55,677 bases of DNA from Lingula anatina. Lineage: Eukaryota > Brachiopoda > Lingulata > Lingulida > Lingulidae. Position numbers and translations under genes: made by a program. The number at the start of each line of letters is the position of its first letter. Position 1 is the stretch's first letter. Of this stretch, positions 35,297 to 46,453 are shown one piece after another. The notes beneath the pieces were generated by a model, which saw only the letters and a list, made by a program, of their open reading frames with translations, was not told where the DNA came from and ran no database searches. The stretch is from NCBI RefSeq assembly GCF_001039355.2, contig NW_019773702.1, forward strand, positions 3,175 to 58,851. The letters run 5' to 3'.

Positions 35297-37815
35297 CGAC
35301 ATACATACTTTATAAGCTTTTTCATTATCTCCGCTTCAGATGGAGGAGGTGGATCAGGTACACCTGCAGTCCAAATCATCTTCCTTATCCTTTCCAAACA
35401 GTCTGCCTTGTTTAGATATTGTTTCCTAGTCTTGTCAGAACTGACCAACAGATAACCATCCTTTGTTATATTACTTTTCTCCTGTAAATAGAAGAAACAA
35501 TATATCCTGTTTAATTACATTAAGCCATGATGTTAAAGCTTCCACCAATATTTCATGAAAGAAAGGATCCTTTATGCATGTACCCTAACATAGCTACTCA
35601 AATAAAATTTTTGTCACATTCAAAAGGGTGAAATTTCAACCAATATAAACCACAAATGACACAGTCTTCCATGTATATCACAGTGATAAAAACCAATAAA
35701 TGCTGCTCCCTCAACAAACTAATTCTACCTACCATTTCTTTTAGCCGTGGTCGGATCCAAGCTGGTATCCAATCAGCACTATCGATGTGAAACTTTGCTT
35801 GGACTTTGGAGTTCACTAAAATCAATAATAGAAATAAAATAATAACTGATTTTTCGGCATGCAAACATCCAACTTTCTTAGGAAGCAATGAATGAGTTTA
35901 AAAATCAATGTCACATTGTAAAAGTATTTATGCTCAAAATGTCAAAATCATTTGGTGCTTAATTCAAAAATATAATTAGTTCACTATCTTACTACTACAA
36001 CAGACTGCATTCCCACAGATTTTAGATCCAATCTATCCCTGTGGGGAGTTTCACTACATTACTGTCAGCTTAGCCAGCTTAAATGTCTGCCCCGCCTACT
36101 GAAAGCTTTAAGGGGGTAATTAACTTCCGTGCACGCTCGGCTGACAGCATTTTGGTGTGAACCCAAGGGAGAAAGGTCGATCCAGATGGATCGATCTAAA
36201 TCTGTGGGAATGCAGTCTTATTCATCATCTTATAACTTTAACCAGTTTTCATATCCTATGTTAGTTTATCTTTAACCATTTTCAACCTTCATGTTCGTCA
36301 TCTTTACCTTTATTTACATGTTGTCCTCCAGGTCCACCACTGAGTGTATACTTAAATTCCAAACTACCTGTGTCACAAAAAAGTACATATTTATATAATA
36401 ATTTACTGTGCAGCTTACAAATATAAACAAACAGGAATAACCATCCAATTTATAAAGTCATCAAAGGAAGTAGCATAACTGATTACAACAGTAAGTCACT
36501 GGATGACCTTGTGGTTAAAGCATCTTCCTCCAGAGCAGAAGGATGTTGCTTTGATTCAGTTGGGGATATATATAGTACCAGTCTTTTATACACAGCACCT
36601 TATGTCTGTTTGTTTGACACTCAATCAGCATTTAAAGGCTGAAGCAGGGTTACTAATTAGTACCTGGTCTAGTAATGAAGTATATTGTACAGCCATATTT
36701 TCTCCAGGGAGGTGAGAATTATCTACTTGTTTGAATCAGATCCACACATTTTATAAAGCATACCGAGATGCAGTGTCATGCAGTACATATATAATTTTTG
36801 ACTTACTGTCCCTTAATTAATAACACATTTAGAAAGCACTTTACCTTCAGGAATATACCCATTAAATTCTTCTTGGGTCTCTGTTTCGGGCAATTCTTGA
36901 GAAGGTTCCTGAAATTTTAAAAGTTTGGAATTAGTCCATGAAAAGGGTTAAAATCTAATCACAATCTCATCTTTACAAGTCCTATTCCACACTTTATTAT
37001 CAATTTTATATTAAAAACAAGACAATCACTCAGAAAACTATTCATTTTATCCCAAAGACAAAAACAAAATTAAAGTTAGGGATCATGTTATCGGAATCCC
37101 ACTGTGCCTTTGGGACCATTCTCACAGATATTTAGATCCATCTATCTCCCTGGGGAGTCTCACTAAATTGCGATTAACTTAACCAGTTTAAACATCTGTC
37201 ATGCCTAGTAAAACTGTTAGGGGGCAATATTATAGCTGATTCGGTAGGCATGTGACAGACATTTAAGCCTCTTGAGCTGATAGCAATTTAGCGTGAACCC
37301 CCAAGGAGTTAGGTCGATCTAGATGGATCGATCAAGGTATGGGAACCCATTCTTGGAGACCGATCCCAGAGACTATCGTACTAACTTTGTGTCGAACTAT
37401 CTCCAAGGGGATTCTCGCTTTTAAAATGCAATTAACTTGGATGGCTTAGATGACTGTCATGCCAGCTGAGACTGATAGGGGGTAATTAACTATTGTTTAA
37501 CAGCTTTAGTGGGCGTCCCAGACGTCTAAGCTGCATTTGTACCATGCACGATGACACTACTAGACTAGGTTCCATCATATAATGTTGGATCTCAGGATGA
37601 TATTTCTATTTAAATACATGTACATGTATACCGACCTTTGGGGGATAATATTCTTTACTCAATTCCCGAGTATCAGTGACATTAAAATCACTCTTTGGGT
37701 ATAACGTGTCATAAGAGTAGCGGCTTTTGTATCCTGCTTTTCGGACAGTTATGCCTGCATCTCCGCGACTTGAGAGCGATATTCTGAGGAAGCATCGTGC
37801 TACCGTTGAAAACAT
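34870..37815 (-). CDS. MRPL58: Mitoribosomal peptidyl-tRNA hydrolase ICT1 (mL62)
   Basis: ICT1 is a release-factor-like subunit of the mitochondrial large ribosomal subunit that frees peptides from stalled ribosomes. Six exons (37815-37636, 36908-36845, 36367-36308, 35815-35733, 35481-35309, 34978-34870) join in phase to 222 residues, close to the 206 of human. The N-terminus is basic and Ser/Arg-rich like a mitochondrial targeting peptide (MFSTVARCFLRISLSSR), followed by YDTLYPKS, which parallels human LDKLYPES. The catalytic motif is SGGPGGQHVNK (GGQ split from the next exon by an intron), then KVQAKFHIDSADWIP and a KQYLNKADCLERIRKMI block. The Lys/Arg-rich C-terminal tail (KRSQSLKKRNK) matches the segment that probes the empty mRNA channel. 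The first donor (gtcggt) is weak. Confidence 0.95.
35229..35295. repeat. Compound (CT)n(AC)n microsatellite next to an MRPL58 donor
   Basis: About 22 bases of CT repeat precede about 45 bases of AC repeat. On the MRPL58 coding strand this reads (GT)n then (GA)n beginning only about 14 bases after the 5' splice site at 35309/35308. Confidence 0.9.
36002..36218. mobile_element. MITE copy 1 (family with AGACTGCATTCCCACAG ends), in an MRPL58 intron
   Basis: 217 bp. AGACTGCATTCCCACAGATT at the left end and its reverse complement ending AATGCAGTCT at 36218 form the termini. The interior contains tccctgtggggagt, cagcttagccagcttaaatg, aagggggtaattaac and atggatcgatc, all shared with the copies at 37112, 37355 and 49357. 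It is non-coding. Confidence 0.8.
37112..37352. mobile_element. MITE copy 2, in an MRPL58 intron
   Basis: It begins gggaccattctcacagat, continues ttagatccatctatctccct and ends gatggatcgatcaaggtatg followed by ggaacccattc. It is co-linear with copy 1, with added internal aggcatgtgacagacattta. Confidence 0.7.
37355..37540. mobile_element. MITE copy 3, right-truncated, adjoining copy 2
   Basis: It starts ggagaccgatcccagagact, shares aactatctccaaggggattc and gatagggggtaattaac with the family, and stops near gtctaagctgcattt without the right terminal repeat. It follows copy 2 after two or three bases, pointing to a nested or tandem insertion. Confidence 0.65.
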
Positions 37816-38084
37816 TGTGCGCTAGCATCTACTCTTCTAATTTGAAGGATTGAAAAGAAAGTTTTAGTCTGGCTACGATTGCCGTAAACGAAAAGTCACA
37901 TAATCATTACAATGACAGTATACATACCAACAGAAGTAAATTTCTCGATATATGAATTACGAATATTTTCATAGAAATAAGACTAATCTTCAATTTACCA
38001 CATTATCTTTCTAATTTCGTTAGAATAAAATTAGTAATATGTAATGTAATAAGGACGTGCTTTGAGGCCATTCCTCACAACTCG
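37816..38084. other. MRPL58 upstream region
   Basis: AT-rich 270 bases between the MRPL58 ATG and the tRNA gene, presumably holding the MRPL58 promoter. No distinct motif stands out. Confidence 0.4.
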
Positions 38085-38166
38085 GGTAGCGTGGCCGAGC
38101 GGTCTAAGGCGCTGGTTTAAGGCACCAGTCTCTTCGGAGGCGTGGGTTCGAATCCCACCGCTGCCA
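38085..38166 (+). tRNA. tRNA-Leu (anticodon AAG)
   Basis: An 82-base class II tRNA folds fully: acceptor GGTAGCG with CGCTGCC and discriminator A, a D-arm with gccgagcggtctaaggc, and an anticodon stem CTGGT/ACCAG enclosing the loop TTAAGGC with anticodon AAG at 38119-38121. It has a long variable arm, tctcttcgga, and a T-arm GTGGGTTCGAATCCCAC containing the B box GGTTCGAATCC. It has no intron and no encoded CCA. It decodes CUU (and CUC after inosine modification). Confidence 0.96.
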
Positions 38167-38172
38167 CATGTC

Positions 38173-38178
38173 TTTTTT
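38173..38178 (+). terminator. RNA polymerase III terminator of tRNA-Leu
   Basis: A run of six T lies seven bases after the mature tRNA 3' end, the usual pol III stop signal. Confidence 0.75.
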
Positions 38179-38199
38179 GTTTCTTCGTTTTATAGTCAC

Positions 38200-40016
38200 C
38201 AGTTACTTGGTAGGTGAGATAGCCACAGAAGGCTCAGCATAGACATAGTACACTACGTGTGTTCAAACACTTTTAAACATTTAAATCATATTTTGCTTTA
38301 TTGGATGACATTTTAATGTAAATTTAAAATTAATTTATGTTTAAAATCTCACTGAAAAATTGCATCCAACTGTCATTTCAAGATTGGCCTCAGTTCATAG
38401 GAATGATCACGCTTTCTCATTATTTTCTTAACTGCTAAATTCAAAACCAAATCTCTAGTGCCACTATCATGCTAAACACTTCCTGATATCAAAATGAGCA
38501 TTTCTGAATATTCAAATTTATTTCCATTTATATATACAGAACATATTAAATTTAATGTCATTCAATCTGGTACTTGCTTTTTAATTATAAATAACAAAAA
38601 AGTTTTTAAAAATTTGACATAAATTGTAAATAAATTGCAATAATTTGTATATATAATTCTCTACTTCAATGAAAATATTTAACTTTTATTTCAGAACCTT
38701 AACTTTTCACAACCATTCACTTCGCAAAATCCATATTGCAGTCAGAGCATTCAGACCAGATGGTCCACATACTAACAGATCTGGGAACTAAATATGGGCG
38801 ACCCAGCTACCAGACTCGGCACTGAATGATCCTGAAGTCATCGGTAGATTGGGTCACAATACCCGTTTTCAAGGTGTGTATCAGTACATGTACTGTACGT
38901 GCTTCGAAGCATCTGACGCGACACCGCTCTTGTCTAGTACGCGATGAGATAGTGATGATTCTCTGTGGTATTGGAAAGTAGTGCATCTCATCTCAAAATT
39001 TGTCAAAATTTGTCCTGGGGTATGATACAGTAAAATGTGTACTGATGTACACCTTGAAAACAGGTCATGAATTTTTATTGGATATGTGTTGGTCCACAAT
39101 TTTAATGAAATGCCATTGAATAATATTTGTAAAATCAACAGTTTCTGAAATAATACCACAGGTCATTTGTCATTAATGTTCACATTTAGCAGCACTTACT
39201 GTATATCTACATTGGCACATACTTATATATTACGTAATTAATATGTAATACATACTACGATATGCATGAGAAATTCACATACTCCAATAACATAGCAATG
39301 CAAATAAGGAAAATATATTTATCTTAACAAAAGTTTAAACATATTATAATAATAAAGAGAATACATTTATTAAAATAAATCAATGAGGTATGTGATCAGG
39401 TAAGTCATTGTTGGACTTCCTAGTTGATGTCCACTAAATCTTACTACTCTGATGTTTTCCAATATATATGTAAATATTTGATATTACATATCAAGTTACA
39501 TGGGTATCTAATTAAAATGTTTTTCATTATATGACAATATATTGTAATTAAAAAATATACACTTCATTAAAAAATTAAAGCTAATACACACTTGCTAAAA
39601 AATTAAAACAAAAAGGATATCCAAGATCTAGAAAATAAGCTTGTGATGAAAAGATTATAATGATTTCTAGCCACAACATTCACATTTCATAAATGAATTT
39701 AAAAAGGGGTTAATATATGTGTCTACAATGAATGAACGAGGCAAATTTGACCTTGGGGGAAAAAAAGGGAAGTGTTTCTTTGGTGAAATCAATTTTACAT
39801 GAAAAATTCTGAGCCAATAATTCACCCCATGTCTTTATATAATAATAATTCAAATAAAACAATGAAACATAATTTTACATAGAATATAAACACACACACA
39901 TACACAAAAAAATCTTTCCAATCATTAACTCTAAATAAAAGTTTGCATTCCAATATCAGCTGCTTTTAAATGTGCAGTGAAAAAAATAAAACAAACCATT
40001 TTAGATAAAATGTCAC
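38200..40016. other. Intergenic AT-rich region between tRNA-Leu and the STYXL1-like gene
   Basis: No gene recognised apart from the inverted repeat at 38865-39061. It should contain the 3' UTR of the STYXL1-like gene at its right end. Confidence 0.5.
38865..39061. mobile_element. 197-bp MITE-like inverted repeat
   Basis: GTTTTCAAGGTGTGTATCAG at 38865 pairs with the reverse complement ending ACACCTTGAAAAC at 39061, with two mismatches over 24 bases. The interior is non-coding. No clear target duplication. Confidence 0.55.
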
Positions 40017-41968
40017 TCAACCAAAATGTATTTCATCAATATCAGTCAGCTTCTTCCCAAATATTCTTTCTTCATATTCTGACAACTGCTTTAAAAAACC
40101 TAAGTTTGGACGAACAACATTTCTTGTATTCTTAAGCACTTTGTAGGCATCCATTAATGTCCAATGAAACTCTGTAATGAGAAATGCAAGTATTACAGCA
40201 GAGCTTCGACTTACTCCCAAGTTACAATGGACTAGAACCTTGCCTTTACTTAGTTTGGCCTGTCTCATAAAGTCTGTTGCTTTAGGGAATATGTTGATTA
40301 TGTTGGATCCCGGGTCATCTGTTACACGAACCTCAAAATATTGCATCCGAACTTTAAAAGGAGAAGGATGCTCCAGTCCCACATTAATGACATGAGTGAT
40401 GCCAAGATCAGAGATGATTTTCTCATTTGTAGCATGCTGCCCAGCCCCCTGATACAGCCAATCTTCCAGGATCATAGAAGGATATGTGAAAAACATCTCC
40501 TCTCGCTGCAGTTCTGAAAAAATTATCTCATCAGTACATAAATAAGGGTGTTTAGTTAGCCATGCATCGAAGCCTCCCTCTAACACTTCTGGTTCAAAGT
40601 CTTCAAGTCTCATTTGTAACTGAGACATTGGACTTTCAGTGAGACAGTGTGACCTACCATCTTTGTCATACAGAATGATATGAACATACTTAGAGAAGTC
40701 ACTGACCATCAGAGATTCACTGAGAACTGTGACATGAACAGCAGTGATGATATGAAGAGATTCATATTCTTCCTTTTCTCTTGTGTCTATAATCAAAACA
40801 TAGTGTGGATCATAAAGGTAAGGACTGGTGGGACCCTCCATCAACATATTGTAGAACTCCATGGTGCTCAGCATTCCAAGCTCTTTTCTTTGATTGACAG
40901 GGACTGGTACCGCCCCTCTTCCAGAAGTGGCATGGTCAGAGCCTGGCTCCTTCTTACCAACTTCAGCAGACTCTCCATGCTCACCACTACTGGCTGATAC
41001 AGTGATGAAGCATTTACAAACTTCTGAGGAAATGACAGAAGGCTCCCCCTCTTCAGAATCTACTAATGAAGGACATATCTTAGAATTTCTCCTCCCAAAA
41101 TTTTGCCTTTTCCCAGCAGAGGAAGATTTGGCATTAACCTCCGAACTCTCAGCCCCACCTTAAAAAAATCATAAATAAATCAATAAAGCACATTAAGGGA
41201 ATGCTTACATAAGATAATATTTTACTAAAGATTTTACTAGGAATAAAAACTAGCTAAACTTGATGTTTTTTTCTTTATGAAAAAAAAGCAAACTGCAATT
41301 ACATGTATGCAGTTAATTCCCAGATTAATCCTGTACTGGCAGCAGTAAAGTTCCTCTGGGAAATCTAAATATTGCCTAAGTTTGATCGATGAAAATATTT
41401 GACTTTGATCTTTAATAAATCAGAATCACATCCAATTTGTCTAGTTATTGATAAACCTCAAGAAATAACTACATAAAATATTCAAACATTTGCCAACACC
41501 ATAACATTACTTAAGTATCACCCTGGAGCCAATATGACTATTTATCAACATCTTTTGCAAATAAAGCTTATGACAAAATATCTAAAAACAAACTGAATTT
41601 GCTTCTTGTACATTTACATACTAACCACAATATTCTACTGAAGAAAGAAAGAAAGAAAAAAAAAGAAAAAAAAAACAGATTCATTGAGTTATAAGGTTTA
41701 ATAAAATAATAAGTTGAGTTGGGTGAGTCAACATATCAAAATTGCTCAGTGCTATGTTGTGGCTAGGACAGGGAAAAAATGCCCCATAAGCAGTGTCACA
41801 ACAATAATATCAGGCTGTCATCAACAATTTTATTGAAAGGGATAACAACTCTTCGTATGAGATCCATACTTCACAATAAATACATGGTAAACAACTCATA
41901 GGAATATAATAAATTTTATTTTACCACAAAATTGATAGAGATTTTTACAAAAATCCAAACCTTTCAGG

Positions 41969-42004
<36 letters not shown>

Positions 42005-42736
42005 GGGACTAACTTTTAATGTTTGATCGGTTTCATGAATCATTGGTAAGTATGGGAATGTTGTCGATTACCCCAGGAAGATTCATTTTTTTACCAAAAT
42101 GAACAGTAACAGTTGTTATCCCTTAAAGAATAATCAGTTCATCTGAAGTATCAGTTTTTGTGAAAGATTGTAAGGCAATCTTAAAGGCAGTTGTTTTCAT
42201 TTCAGTATGTACATGTATTTTACTTAGTAGAAATTTATGCATGATGCATAAGCAGACATATTTCCCTGTTCTATTTGTTGGGATTTGCACAGGAGTGGTG
42301 ATGAGTGGAAAAATTATATGTTAAGTGAGGCACCTGCTGTTGAGGTCTCTGGTTAAAACCTACCTTCTGCACCCATGCTATCCTCATGGCCAACTATGAA
42401 GTTCTGATACTTGGCTGCTGGTTCTCCAGAATTCTAAAATACAAAATTATCAATTTAACAAATTGATGTCTAACTAATTTCAAATCAAATTCTACCATAA
42501 ATTGCTTGATGCCTACTCAGATTTGACTTTGAAAAAAGAAAAACATGAATGCACATTCTTAAAACAAGAATGTTAATTACTTTGTCATCACCAGGTGTCA
42601 ATGACCTCTCAACTCCTTCTCCAGATACATCTTCAATCTTAGTTGTTGCCTTTGAAACTTTGTGACCCATCAATGTCCAGATGAAACTGTACTGTACTCT
42701 TTTCGAGGTGATCCTAGTGTGAAGGTAGTTTTTCAA
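40017..42736 (-). CDS. STYXL1: STYXL1-like rhodanese/dual-specificity phosphatase, N-terminus unresolved
   Basis: Three in-phase exons in coding order: 42736-42581, 42433-42364 and 41158-40017 (stop 40017). They give 455 residues plus any first exon. The large last exon starts with a Ser/Lys/Glu-rich linker (SSAGKRQNFGRRNSK). Then comes a rhodanese/Cdc25-type domain (VLIIDTREKEEYESLHIITA, like human LDVRSKWEYDESHVITA) and a DSPc domain: WLYQGAGQHATNEKI, VTDDPGSNI with the general-acid Asp, and the P-loop VHCNLGVSRSSAV. The catalytic Cys codon is 40224-40226. Human MK-STYX has lost this Cys (FSTQGISRS) and is a pseudophosphatase, whereas this protein keeps HCX5R and should be active. The cellular role is inferred only. 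A candidate first exon is 46029-46016; the join is uncertain. Confidence 0.88.
41969..42002. repeat. A34 homopolymer
   Basis: A run of 34 A lies in the STYXL1-like intron (similar runs: 44139-44169 and 54347-54377). No target duplication or retroposed body is apparent to its left. Run length in the assembly may be unreliable. Confidence 0.85.
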
Positions 42737-43031
42737 CTGAAATACACTTTCTTATGTGTTGCAACATAAGTGCCCTCAGTNGAAAAAAGAAAAACATGAA
42801 TGCACATTCTTAAAACAAGAATGTTAATTACTTTGTCATCACCAGGTGTCAATGACCTCTCAACTCCTTCTCCAGATACATCTTCAATCTTAGTTGTTGC
42901 CTTTGAAACTTTGTGACCCATCAATGTCCAGATGAAACTGTACTGTACTCTTTTCGAGGTGATCCTAGTGTGAAGGTAGTTTTTCAACTGAAATACACTT
43001 TCTTATGTGTTGCAACATAAGTGCCCTCAGT
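42531..43031. repeat. Exact 250-bp duplication around a single N, probable assembly artefact
   Basis: 42531-42780 and 42782-43031 read identically and are separated by one N at 42781. Each copy includes the upstream STYXL1-like exon (42581-42736; second copy 42832-42987). Identity in introns as well as exon, with an N exactly at the junction, is the mark of an unmerged contig overlap rather than a biological exon duplication. Confidence 0.8.
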
Positions 43032-44136
43032 TCAATGTGATAAAATCCAGTTTCTTCTGTAACTGAAGTATAAAATCTCCTGTGTATACTGCTATATGCT
43101 TATGGCTACTTCCATTGCAGTGTGTAGCTTACATCAATTTATATTACTGTAACAGTGCTATTTGCCACATGTGAATCAGGAATCCATATATTTTTGTTGT
43201 GTGATACTAAACTCCTTTATCACTTCTTAGAATTGTTTTCCAGATTTTTCTTCTGTCCATAATATGAATTTCCTTCAGTATTCTTTGAATATTTCTTGCA
43301 CTAATGATGTAAGGTAAACTGCCTCCTGTCGAATTGAAATATTACTTCTATTTGAATGTGTTTGCCTTCTAATAATTAACATCTAGAAAGCAATTTCAAC
43401 CATTTGACTGTGCTGCAATGATACCTGTGTATGAACTCAGGCTCATTTGCCATAACTGAACAATATGGTAAGTAGATCTCTTCATCTATGTTTTCTTGTT
43501 TTCAGTCCGACTTTTTCTTGATATCCCATATGCAATTGCTTTCAGTCTGTTTTTTTTCCTAATCTTCTGTTTTTTTCTGGATTGTAAAGCAAATGCGTAT
43601 ATAGCCTTTCAGAAGCTACTTGTAGGCTGCTTTAGGATTCTGATAGCCTGGTTGCATGACAAGGCCGATAGACCAAGTAGACTGGTGAATCACACTGGAA
43701 TATTAGAAACATGCACTAAGTAAACATATTATCGACAACAGTTACTGAACCAATAACTTGAGATAAGGAGTACTGTGCAATAAAACAGTACTAGTACTTC
43801 AACACTGAAAGGATTGAAGGAACACCAAAAGAATGGCATGTTTTGTCCACTAATGCTATACAGCAGATTTTGCAAAGGCCGGGGTGGGGGAGGGAATGGG
43901 GTACATGGGTACATGTAACAATACATGAAATAAAATATATTCTGCCATTCTTTCTGAAGTGAAGCTTCAAGAAAAGTGTGTGTGTGTGTGTGTGTGTACC
44001 AATATAGAAAAATGATTTGTCTTCATTAGTTTGAGGCATATAAAAGCATTCATTTCTTCTGTGGTGTGACTGCAGTGCACTTATGATGCATAGCTAAATG
44101 TTTTCTTTTCTATGTACAAGTACTTAATTATTACCA

Positions 44137-44170
<34 letters not shown>

Positions 44171-46015
44171 ATATAAATGCATATTTAGAACATTATTTCA
44201 CTTTCAAGTCTCTCCAATTATTTTACATGCACAAAGATAAAATCAAAATTTAGAAGCATTAGATAACTAGAGAGGATCAGCAGACAGTTATGCCACTAAT
44301 GTACTTCACTGGATTGACTGTGACATCCTATTTAGCAATTAAATCACCTCCATCCACTATTTTGTGGTATGAGATGCAAGTGGGACCAATGCCAAGGACC
44401 AAATGACACATATTTTGAAAATTTCCCTGTTATATTTCCAAAACTGGCAGAGATACAATCATAGCTATAAGGGGTCATAAATAAGTGTGGAGGGTCTTGC
44501 ACAACCTGACAAACTAGGTCATGCTGGCATGGAAACATACCACACAATCATTTATTTGTTCGAAATAGCTCGGTTATGCCAGGATCAGTTTATGTTAACT
44601 GTTACTGAATTGGAAGATAGGAGTCGTGAGCTGACCGTGCCTGAGCGTTTGTTTTTTGGTTTGAACATATACATCTTAAGTAACTGAATAAACTGATAAT
44701 TAGCATGGCATAAGGTAATCATAAACCTGATATGAAACTGATCTTGGCATTATATTGTAGAATTTTCTAAAGGTAAGGCATGTGCATTGTACCAATCTGC
44801 CATATGATTTCATTTAAATATTAAAACGGATGACAAAACATGATTTTAAAATAAATTTTAATCAAAATGAAATAAAATATTTTAGATGAAATAGATGTTA
44901 CAACAATTTCAACATTTGTTTCTGTTCATGAATGAACCTTATTCTAGATGAAATTTTAAATTTTTTTTTTAAATGCTGAGAAATGAGCATGTTTTTCTCA
45001 AGTCGGCCAATTTGAACTCACGCACAACACAATCTATGGGGACACACTATAATAGTCAGTTACGTCTTGTTATTCCCCTGTGTCCTTACTCCCCTGCATC
45101 ATTACTCCACACTGGTAAAAATGAGACACATAAGGGAAAAAACGATATTCTTGATTTCAAATGTACACTGTACATATACTTGGCCCTTAAAGTGAAAAAT
45201 GCTTCAATTTGTCATTAAAAATTGATGAGGAGAAGGAATGAATGTGGGGATATAAAGATATGACCCTGTGTCATCTAAATAAACTGATAAATCCAGTGCT
45301 TTAGTCATCTGAAAGTCTAAAGAAATATTTCTAGGTAGTTCATTTTGTAGGGAAGTACTAGAAGTCAATTCTAAATGACATACAATACAACAATGCTTAA
45401 ACACATAAGAAGTTAGTGTAGAGAAGCATCAGGAAAATCTCTTCAGACTATATGGTCCCCCAATGTTTCCCTCCCTAGCAAAAGTATGTACGTTTTATGC
45501 ATCAATATTTTAATACTAATACACCACACTGTTACTACAGTACTGTACCTCAACATTTTAAATTGAAGATTCTAAAATGTATCCGCTTTTGGATCCCAAT
45601 TTTTATGGTAACGGTTTTAAACTTAAAATTGAGTTTTATGTGTCACATTTTTACCAATGGAGAGTAACAATGTGGCCTTTGTGAGGTAGTACACTGTATA
45701 ATGCGGTGAGTAAAGCTGATCAAAGTTAATCAAACTTCTAAGTCAGAAAAAAAAAAAAAAAAAGATAATAAGACCTAATAAAACTGATAGGGTCTCTGTG
45801 GTGGGTATTAAGAATGAAGTTGACAAGGCTGTTTGTTTAGTAGAGAGGTTATTTTAAAAGCCAAACAGTACTACAGTTACGAAAAAGCTTCTCCTTCAAT
45901 GACCCTCGAAGTCTTCACTGTAACACTATAGACCATATGATACCACCGGTATAACTTACAGTTTTACTTCAGCCGTAACTATAATAAGTTTCTTATATAG
46001 GTTTAAACAATCTAC
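43032..46015. other. Region upstream of the visible STYXL1-like exons
   Basis: Probably a long first intron of the STYXL1-like gene. It holds an A31 run (44139-44169), a GT microsatellite near 43978-43997 and a repeat fragment (ccaaaactggcagagata, about 44438) shared with 18444. I found no further coding exon that I would defend. Confidence 0.45.
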
Positions 46016-46029
46016 CTGTGCTTAGACAT
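46016..46029 (-). other. Candidate first coding exon of the STYXL1-like gene
   Basis: On the minus strand ATGTCTAAGCACAG is followed by the donor GTAGAT, with TATATAAA 44 bases upstream. It ends in phase 2. It would join in frame to a non-standard acceptor at 42686 (Ser then FIWTLMGHK) but not to the better acceptor at 42736, so an extra exon may lie between. It could equally belong to an unrelated transcript. Confidence 0.3.
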
Positions 46030-46072
46030 GGTTGCTTAATATTGCTATCGGTTCTCCTTGCACTGACAATAG

Positions 46073-46080
46073 TTTATATA
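46073..46080 (-). promoter_or_regulatory. TATA box facing away from UBE2S
   Basis: tttatata on the plus strand is TATATAAA on the minus strand, 44 bases before the minus-strand ATG at 46029. With the UBE2S start at 46454 it suggests a divergent promoter interval of about 425 bases. Confidence 0.35.
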
Positions 46081-46338
46081 GCATAGACATATGATAACGT
46101 ATTGACTCTGCAAAACGCGTGGTAATCTCTGAGCACTAAAAGTTTGTTTGGGTCTCGCAAAATCTCGTTGGTCGAATTATCGATAAAATTGACAAACAGT
46201 CACAATATAAAGATATATATTTTCCAATTTATAAAAAAGAAGTACATAATAGGCTTATGGCGTCGTAATGCCACAAAAATGTGTTTTTCTTAATTTTTTG
46301 ACGGTCCGGAATCTCCCAACGATCTGTTCTGACATTTG

Positions 46339-46343
46339 ATTGG
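46339..46343 (+). promoter_or_regulatory. CCAAT-type box upstream of UBE2S
   Basis: GATTGGTT (inverted CCAAT) lies 115 bases before the UBE2S ATG, and CTTGAA, a variant of the cell-cycle CHR element, lies about 65 bases closer. This pair is known from G2/M genes. The assignment here is inferred from motif and spacing. Confidence 0.3.
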
Positions 46344-46453
46344 TTGGTTTGTAAATTTACAGCTGGTTTGTACACAGGGCAGGAGTAATTCTAGTGTTTC
46401 TTGAATCGCAGGCAATTTAAGCATTGAATATTTCTCCTGTTGTGTTATCGGCA

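Noticed and set aside
42733-42987. Second copy of the STYXL1-like exon as a real exon duplication
   Set aside because: Intron and exon are identical and the junction is an N, so an assembly overlap is more likely.
43978-43997. GT microsatellite ORF 43791-44039
   Set aside because: Frame created by the repeat; no coding features.
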